Positions 59,536-64,000 of a stretch of DNA of 64,000 bases are shown piece after piece. Each line of letters starts with the position of its first letter. Position 1 is the first letter of the stretch. This DNA comes from Collinsella sp. BG-O-102 (lineage in GTDB: Bacteria > Actinomycetota > Coriobacteriia > Coriobacteriales > Coriobacteriaceae): contig NZ_JAMOKO010000006.1 in the NCBI RefSeq assembly GCF_023656745.1, positions 62,001 through 126,000 of the forward strand, in the 5' to 3' direction. The notes under the pieces are model-generated. The model had not been told where the DNA came from and did no database searches. It saw only the letters and a list, made by a program, of their open reading frames with translations. The translations under genes and the position numbers were made by a program.

Positions 59536-60501
59536 ATGTCGCGCAAGTCCGCTTACAAGCAAGTACTTTCCATCGGCACCGCCGTGGTGCTGGGGTTTGC
59601 GCTGTTTACGGGATCGATCGACGGAGCGCCCAAGCTGTTGTCGCCGCAAAGCGATGAGCAGGCGGCGGCTCTGGCCGAGAAGCAAAGCGAGAGCCCCAAC
59701 CGCACCGACGACGAAGCGGACTTGGTCGCCCGGCTCGAATCGGGAACAACGAGCTCCGAGGACTCCGGCGATGGCTCCGAATCCGCCACGACCAACACCA
59801 ACGGCAACGTTGCCGAGGACAGCGCCGCCACCCCCATCGACGAGGTTGAAAACCCCGACCTCAACCGCGCCCGCGGTGTTTATCTCAGCAGCATTCCCGA
59901 CTACGCCGGCAACCCCTACGTTGCCCTTCGCGCCGACAGCACGCACCCGCTCGGCACACCGTCATTCACGCTCGATGAATACGAGCGCGCCACCGAAGAG
60001 GGCTGCTTTAAGAAGTTCTCCAAGCTCGACAGCCTGGGCCGCACCCGCAAAGCACTCGCCTGCGTGGGCCCCGAATCACTCGGTCAAGGCGAGCGCGGCG
60101 ATATCTCGCGCATCCATCCTGCCGGTTGGCACCAGCAGCGCTACGACTTTATTCCGGGCCAGAGCCTCTACAACCGCTGCCACCTTATCGCCTGGTCGCT
60201 CTGCGGCGAAAACGCCAACCGCAAAAATCTCCTCACCGGCACGCGCTATCTCAACGAAACGGGCATGCTGCCGTTTGAGGAGCAGATTCTCGGCTACATC
60301 CGCGACACGGGCAACCATGTGCTCTACCGCGTCACGCCCATGTATAACGAAGAGGAACTTGTCTGCCGCGGCGCGCGCCTTGAGGCGCAATCGGTCGAGG
60401 ACCACGGCAAGACCCTCTGCTTCCACGTGTACTGCTACAACCTGCAGCCGCACGTGCAGATCGACTACGCCACCGGCCGCAACCAGGCCTCGGGGAACTA
60501 G
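59536..60501 (+). CDS. Secreted DNA/RNA non-specific endonuclease (EndA-like)
   Basis: The 321-residue protein has an N-terminal signal or anchor helix (VLSIGTAVVLGFALFTGSIDG, about 10-30). A low-complexity Ser/Glu/Asp stretch (about 40-105) follows, then a nuclease domain with YNRCHLIAWSLCGENANRKN, LLTGTRYLNETGMLPFEEQI. These match the DRGH-type core of EndA and other beta-beta-alpha-metal nucleases, with NRCH in place of DRGH and the downstream Asn metal ligand kept. It probably degrades extracellular nucleic acid. RBS CAGGAG precedes the ATG and a terminator follows. Confidence 0.85.
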   Translation: MSRKSAYKQVLSIGTAVVLGFALFTGSIDGAPKLLSPQSDEQAAALAEKQSESPNRTDDEADLVARLESGTTSSEDSGDGSESATTNTNGNVAEDSAATPIDEVENPDLNRARGVYLSSIPDYAGNPYVALRADSTHPLGTPSFTLDEYERATEEGCFKKFSKLDSLGRTRKALACVGPESLGQGERGDISRIHPAGWHQQRYDFIPGQSLYNRCHLIAWSLCGENANRKNLLTGTRYLNETGMLPFEEQILGYIRDTGNHVLYRVTPMYNEEELVCRGARLEAQSVEDHGKTLCFHVYCYNLQPHVQIDYATGRNQASGN

Positions 60502-60544
60502 CCCCAAGCCACGACAAGAACCGATTTGCAACCCACCGGGGATC

Positions 60545-60580
60545 AAAAAGGGCCGCCCCGGTTACCCAGGGCGGCCTTTT
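60545..60580. terminator. Bidirectional terminator
   Basis: AAAAAGGGCCGCCC and GGGCGGCCTTTT pair with one bulge around GGTTACCCA-type loop bases between the convergent nuclease and EF-G-like genes. Confidence 0.8.
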
Positions 60581-60613
60581 CGTCAGCACCTACATTGCAG
60601 GCAAAATCACACG

Positions 60614-62689
60614 CTACTTGGCGCGACCCTCCTCATAGCGCTCGACCAGCTTGGCCTGAACGTCATAGGGCACCTGCTCGTAGCCGGCGGGCTTCATGGT
60701 AAAGTCACCCGTGCCGCGCGTGATAGAGCGCAGGCGCGTCGAGTAATCCGTCAGCTCGGCGAGAGGTGCCTGCGCGATAACCACGGTGTCTCCGCGCTCA
60801 TCGGTCTCCATGCCTGTCACGCGACCGCGCGAGGCCGAGATGTCGCCCATCACGGCGCCGGCGTAGCTCTCGGGAATAGTCACCGTGATTTCCTCGATGG
60901 GCTCCAGCACCACCGGGTCGGCATCGGCACATGCCTTGCGCAGGCCGATGCGAGCCGCCGCGCGGAACGCCATCTCGTTGGAGTCGACGCTGTGATACGA
61001 GCCGTCGTACACAGCCACGCGAATGCCCGTGAGCGGATAGCCGGCAATGATGCCGTCCTTCATGGTCTCCTGGACGCCCTTGTCCACGGCGGGGATCAGC
61101 GAGCGCGGAATGCGGCCGCCCACGACCTCGTCCACAAACTCATAGCCATCACTCGTGCCGTCGGGCCCAATGAGCGGCTCCACGCGCAGCCAGCAGTCGC
61201 CGTACTGACCGGCGCCGCCGGTCTGCTTCTTATGGCGGCCCTGGGCACTTGCCGTACGGCGAATGGTCTCGCGATACGGAATGCGGATCGGCACGCTCTT
61301 GGCTACGACCTTGGTGCGATCCTCCAAACGATTGAGCAGCACCGAAACCTGCGCCTCACCAACGGCGGAGATAATGGTCTGGCCGGTCTCCTCGTCGCGG
61401 TCGATGCTCATGGTCGGATCGGCCTTGCAGGCCTTCTCGATAAACGTGTAGAGCTTCTCTTCGTCGCCGCGATTCTCGGCCTCGATGGCAATGCGGTACT
61501 GCGAGTTGGGGAACTTAAACGCCGCAGCCTCGACCTTGCCGGTAATCGAGAGCGTATCGCCCGTCTCGGCCGCCAGCTTGGGTGCCACGATAATGTCGCC
61601 GGCATAGGCGTGACCGACCTCGGTCATGTCGCGGCCGCACATCACATACAGGTGAGCCAGACGGTCGCCCTTGCGGGTACGCGCGTTGATCAGCTCAAGA
61701 CCCGGCTCAAGCGTACCCGTCAGCACCTTGATAAAGCTGATGCGACCCTGCTGCGGATCGGCCAGGGTCTTAAACACAAACGCCACCGGACGGTCATCGT
61801 CGCTCGAAATCTTGAGCGAATCGCCGTCGATAAGCGGCATCTCGCCGTAGTCGGTCGGCGCCGGGAAGTACGTCGCGATGTCGTCCATCAGCGAGTTGAC
61901 GCCCTGCTCCTTAATGCAATCGCCCGCAAAGACCGGCACAAAGATGCGCTCGGCAATCGCCTTCGACAGCAAGCCCTCAAGCTCCTCCTGCGTCAGTGTC
62001 TCCTCGCCTTCCAGGTACTTCATCATCAGCTCATCGTCGGCCTCGGCCACCAACTCGCACAGATGGTCATGGGCCTCCTCGGCCTGGGCACGATACTCCT
62101 CGGGAATCTCCGACTCAACGGCTTCGGTGCCGTTGCAATGGCGCGCCTTCATGCGCACCAGGTCGATGATGCCGTCAAAGTCCTCGCCCTCGCCCCAGGG
62201 AAGGGTCACGGCGCCCAGGCGCGTGCCAAAGCGCTCCTGCAGCAGGTCCATCGTGGTCGCAAAGCTGGCCTCGGAGCGCGACAGGCGGTTTACGAACACC
62301 GCACGCGCCAGGCGCAGGTCCTCGGCGGCATACCAGAGCTTAACCGTCGTAGGCTGCGGGCCGGCCTCGGCGTCGACCACAAACAGAGCCGTCTCGCAGA
62401 CGCTCATCGCGGCAAAGGCGTCGCCGATAAAATCGGGGTAGCACGGGGCATCGAGCACATTGATGCGCGCGCCCTTCCAGTCGATTGGCGCAATGGTCGT
62501 CGAGATGGAGAATGAACGCTTGACCTCTTCAGGGTCATAGTCGAGCGTAGGCTTGGTGCCGTCGTGGCCGCCCAGGCGGGCGGTCTTGCCGGAAAGGTGG
62601 AGCATGGCTTCGGCGAGTGAAGTCTTGCCCACCCCGCCTTGGCCTACGAGCACCACGTTCCTTACGTTACCGGTCTTGGGAGCACCCAT
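60614..62689 (-). CDS. EF-G-like translational GTPase paralogue with altered G motifs
   Basis: The 691-residue protein has all five EF-G domains in order: the GTPase with G1 GQGGVGKTS (about 16-24), domain II (about 290-385), III, IV (GGAGQYGDCWLRVEP; GYPLTGIRVAVYDGSYHSVDSNEMAF) and V (VMGDISASRGRVTGME). It is closest to the actinobacterial second EF-G. G3 reads DAPCYPDF instead of DTPGHVDF, losing the Gly that senses gamma-phosphate. G4 reads NRLS instead of NKxD, losing the guanine-binding Asp. GTP use is therefore doubtful. ATG 62689 follows AAGGAGG. Confidence 0.88.
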   Translation of the reverse strand: MGAPKTGNVRNVVLVGQGGVGKTSLAEAMLHLSGKTARLGGHDGTKPTLDYDPEEVKRSFSISTTIAPIDWKGARINVLDAPCYPDFIGDAFAAMSVCETALFVVDAEAGPQPTTVKLWYAAEDLRLARAVFVNRLSRSEASFATTMDLLQERFGTRLGAVTLPWGEGEDFDGIIDLVRMKARHCNGTEAVESEIPEEYRAQAEEAHDHLCELVAEADDELMMKYLEGEETLTQEELEGLLSKAIAERIFVPVFAGDCIKEQGVNSLMDDIATYFPAPTDYGEMPLIDGDSLKISSDDDRPVAFVFKTLADPQQGRISFIKVLTGTLEPGLELINARTRKGDRLAHLYVMCGRDMTEVGHAYAGDIIVAPKLAAETGDTLSITGKVEAAAFKFPNSQYRIAIEAENRGDEEKLYTFIEKACKADPTMSIDRDEETGQTIISAVGEAQVSVLLNRLEDRTKVVAKSVPIRIPYRETIRRTASAQGRHKKQTGGAGQYGDCWLRVEPLIGPDGTSDGYEFVDEVVGGRIPRSLIPAVDKGVQETMKDGIIAGYPLTGIRVAVYDGSYHSVDSNEMAFRAAARIGLRKACADADPVVLEPIEEITVTIPESYAGAVMGDISASRGRVTGMETDERGDTVVIAQAPLAELTDYSTRLRSITRGTGDFTMKPAGYEQVPYDVQAKLVERYEEGRAK

Positions 62690-62999
62690 GATGACCTCCT
62701 TGCAGGGCCGCGCGCAATGCGCGACGCCAACGGGGAGAGTTCGCGGTCGGTGCCATCCCGGGAGCAGCATGGTCGGCAGCCGAGCCGACTCACCCTCCAA
62801 ATGTCCTATGCCACCACCCTACCCTCACGGGCGGCTGTCCATGCATACCTTTCGGCGCACGTATGAATACAGGCGGCGAGAGGAAGAGACAAGCTTGTGA
62901 GGCGATTATTGAACCCCGTCGATGCAAACAAAAAGCCGCCACAGACCGTAAGACCTGCGGCGGCTTCGCCTCAATTAATAGTTGAGTAAATACCTGAGC
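62690..62999 (-). other. Leader of the EF-G-like gene and intergenic region
   Basis: The 310-bp region has no gene. On the minus strand it includes a G-rich stretch (GAGGGTAGGGTGGTGG, about 62803-62826) with two-layer quadruplex potential and several GC-rich hairpins near the start codon. The terminator of the ABC transporter operon lies at 62933-62966. Confidence 0.5.
62933..62966 (-). terminator. Terminator of the amino-acid ABC transporter operon
   Basis: AAGCCGCC and GGCGGCTT arms lie 35 bp after the ATPase stop and are followed on the minus strand by TTTTTGTTTG. Confidence 0.8.
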
Positions 63000-63764
63000 C
63001 TATCCCTCGATACGGCTCAAGAACTCACGCGTGCGCTGCTCGCGCGGATGGTCGATAACCTGCTCGGCAGGACCCTCCTCGACAATACGACCGCCATCCA
63101 TAAAGACCACGCGGTCGGCAACATCGCGCGCAAACTGCATTGCGTGGGTCACGATCACCATCGTCATATTCTGCGCAGCGAGGTCCTTAATGACACGCAG
63201 CACCTCGGCCGTCAGCTCGGGGTCGAGCGCCGAGGTCGGCTCGTCAAAGAACAGGATCTCCGGGTCGAGCGCTAGGGCGCGGGCAATACTCACGCGCTGC
63301 TGCTGACCGCCCGAAAGCTCACACGGCACCTTGTTCTCGTTGCCCGTCAGCCCCATTTGCGTAATCAGCTCGTGGGCGCGGGCTTCCGCCTGCTCGCGCG
63401 GACGCTTGAGCACGCGAATCGGCGCATCGGTGATGTTTTTCATCACGGTATAGTGCGGAAACAGATTGTAGTTCTGAAACACCAGGCCAAATCGCGAGCG
63501 CGCCTGTTTGGGCACGTCGCCTTTCGCATATACCGCACCCAGCCCCGCATCCGTCGCAACGGCAAGGTCTCCAAACGAGAGCGAGCCTCCGTCGAGTGTC
63601 TCGAGCAGCGTGGCACACCGCAGCAGCGTGGACTTGCCGCCACCCGAAGGTCCGATAATCGCCACGACCTCGCCACGCTTCACCTCAAGCGAGATATCCT
63701 TGAGCACCTCATTGCCGCCAAACGCCTTACGCGCGTTCGATATATTCATTACCGAATTAATCAT
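63000..63764 (-). CDS. Polar amino-acid ABC transporter ATP-binding protein
   Basis: The 254-residue ATPase has Walker A IIGPSGGGKSTLLRC, Q-loop FQNYNLFPH, signature ELSGGQQQRVSIARAL, Walker B ILFFDEPTSALDPEL and His-loop VTHAMQFA. FPHYTVMKNI and the DEPTSALDPEL pattern are typical of GlnQ-like amino-acid importers. Its ATG at 63764 overlaps the permease stop by 8 nt (ATG 63749 is an alternative). A 20-residue insertion after LSFGDLAV is unusual compared with GlnQ. Confidence 0.93.
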   Translation of the reverse strand: MINSVMNISNARKAFGGNEVLKDISLEVKRGEVVAIIGPSGGGKSTLLRCATLLETLDGGSLSFGDLAVATDAGLGAVYAKGDVPKQARSRFGLVFQNYNLFPHYTVMKNITDAPIRVLKRPREQAEARAHELITQMGLTGNENKVPCELSGGQQQRVSIARALALDPEILFFDEPTSALDPELTAEVLRVIKDLAAQNMTMVIVTHAMQFARDVADRVVFMDGGRIVEEGPAEQVIDHPREQRTREFLSRIEG

Positions 63765-64000
63765 GGTAGTAATCCAATTTTTTCTCGGCAGCGCCCAGCA
63801 GCATCTCGACGACGAAGTTAAAGACCCAGTAGATCAGCGCCGCGATTGCAAACGGCACCATGCTCACCTGCGAGGCGACCAGCGCCTTGGCCGTCGAGAA
63901 CATCTCACCCACGCCAATGGCAAACGCCAGCGACGTGTCCTTGACCAGTGTGATGATCTCGTTGCCCATCGCCGGCAGAATACGCTTGGTGACCTGCGGC
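63757..64000 (-). CDS. Amino-acid ABC transporter permease (C-terminal part, gene continues beyond the window)
   Basis: The last 80 residues of a HisM/GlnP-type permease are present. PQVTKRILPAMGNEIITLVKDTSLAFAIG includes the EAA-like and KDTSL motifs that contact the ATPase. A final membrane helix (VPFAIAALIYWVFNFVVEMLL) and a short tail follow. The frame runs off the window end, so the start is not seen. It is translationally coupled to the ATPase gene. Confidence 0.9.
   Translation of the reverse strand, partial: PQVTKRILPAMGNEIITLVKDTSLAFAIGVGEMFSTAKALVASQVSMVPFAIAALIYWVFNFVVEMLLGAAEKKLDYYHD

Noticed and set aside
59444-62515. 1023-codon plus-strand frame across the nuclease and EF-G-like genes
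   Set aside because: It covers two real genes in wrong frames and gives low-complexity product.
62690-62900. T-box or RNase P RNA in the EF-G-like leader
   Set aside because: An AGGGTGG-like string is present but the rest of the T-box or RNase P core is missing.

Overview
The window looks like the chromosome of a Collinsella-type member of the Coriobacteriia (Actinomycetota). The reasons are high-GC codon use with pervasive antisense reading frames, strong AGGAGG-like ribosome binding sites, a non-sigma-54 gene complement, SipW-dependent surface proteins and a PTS-rich sugar metabolism. The assignment to genus is an inference from gene style. No rRNA, CRISPR array, phage or intact transposase was seen. 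One tRNA-Ser (anticodon TGA) and one signal recognition particle RNA are present.

Layout. 0.1-4.4 kb: DeoR regulator, HAD phosphatase and an RlmKL-type rRNA methyltransferase whose N-terminal half has lost its catalytic motif. 4.5-9.3 kb: a potassium block on the minus strand (Kup, a small membrane protein, and a KdpDE-like two-component pair with a shortened KdpD). 9.4-12.8 kb: nitroreductase and an LTA-synthase-like enzyme. 13.5-22.3 kb: a six-gene surface fibre operon (dedicated ER-type signal peptidase, three SipW-type secreted proteins, an 1819-residue repeat protein and a wall- or membrane-anchored protein). This operon lies between two direct copies of an unusual palindrome array. 23.1-25.3 kb: flavodoxin-like protein and a DUF4143 ATPase preceded by six exact 23-bp tandem units. 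25.3-29.1 kb and 36.5-40.6 kb: two paralogous heterodimeric ABC exporters, the second under a MarR regulator. 29.4-36.4 kb: SRP RNA, a TadA-glycerate kinase fusion, tRNA-Ser, TetR, LemA, IlvE, DedA and CysE. 40.8-51.2 kb: small proteins, nitroreductase, a degenerate NtrC-like regulator, a YeiH-type exporter, GntR, GlmS, LacI, HAD and LarE. 52.0-59.4 kb: a sugar operon (PTS EIIBC, GatZ/KbaZ-like protein, TalC-type transaldolase, split transketolase, PTS EIIA) opposite a LacI regulator. 59.5-64.0 kb: secreted nuclease, a divergent EF-G-like GTPase and the start of an amino-acid ABC transporter.

How the parts fit. The sugar operon looks self-contained. The PTS would deliver a phosphorylated sugar, which the aldolase-like protein, transaldolase and transketolase would rearrange into glycolysis, with the divergent LacI as likely regulator. 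The potassium block pairs a transporter with a sensor pair. The fibre operon encodes its own signal peptidase together with that enzyme's likely substrates.

The most unusual content is intergenic. Large inverted repeats of 100-130 bp sit at gene 3' ends, and two of them share an identical core while their long arms differ. There are also arrays of imperfect palindromes, a dispersed family of small hairpins with a GGGACAG-like loop, a MITE-like 201-bp element, and a possible H-type pseudoknot inside the sugar operon.
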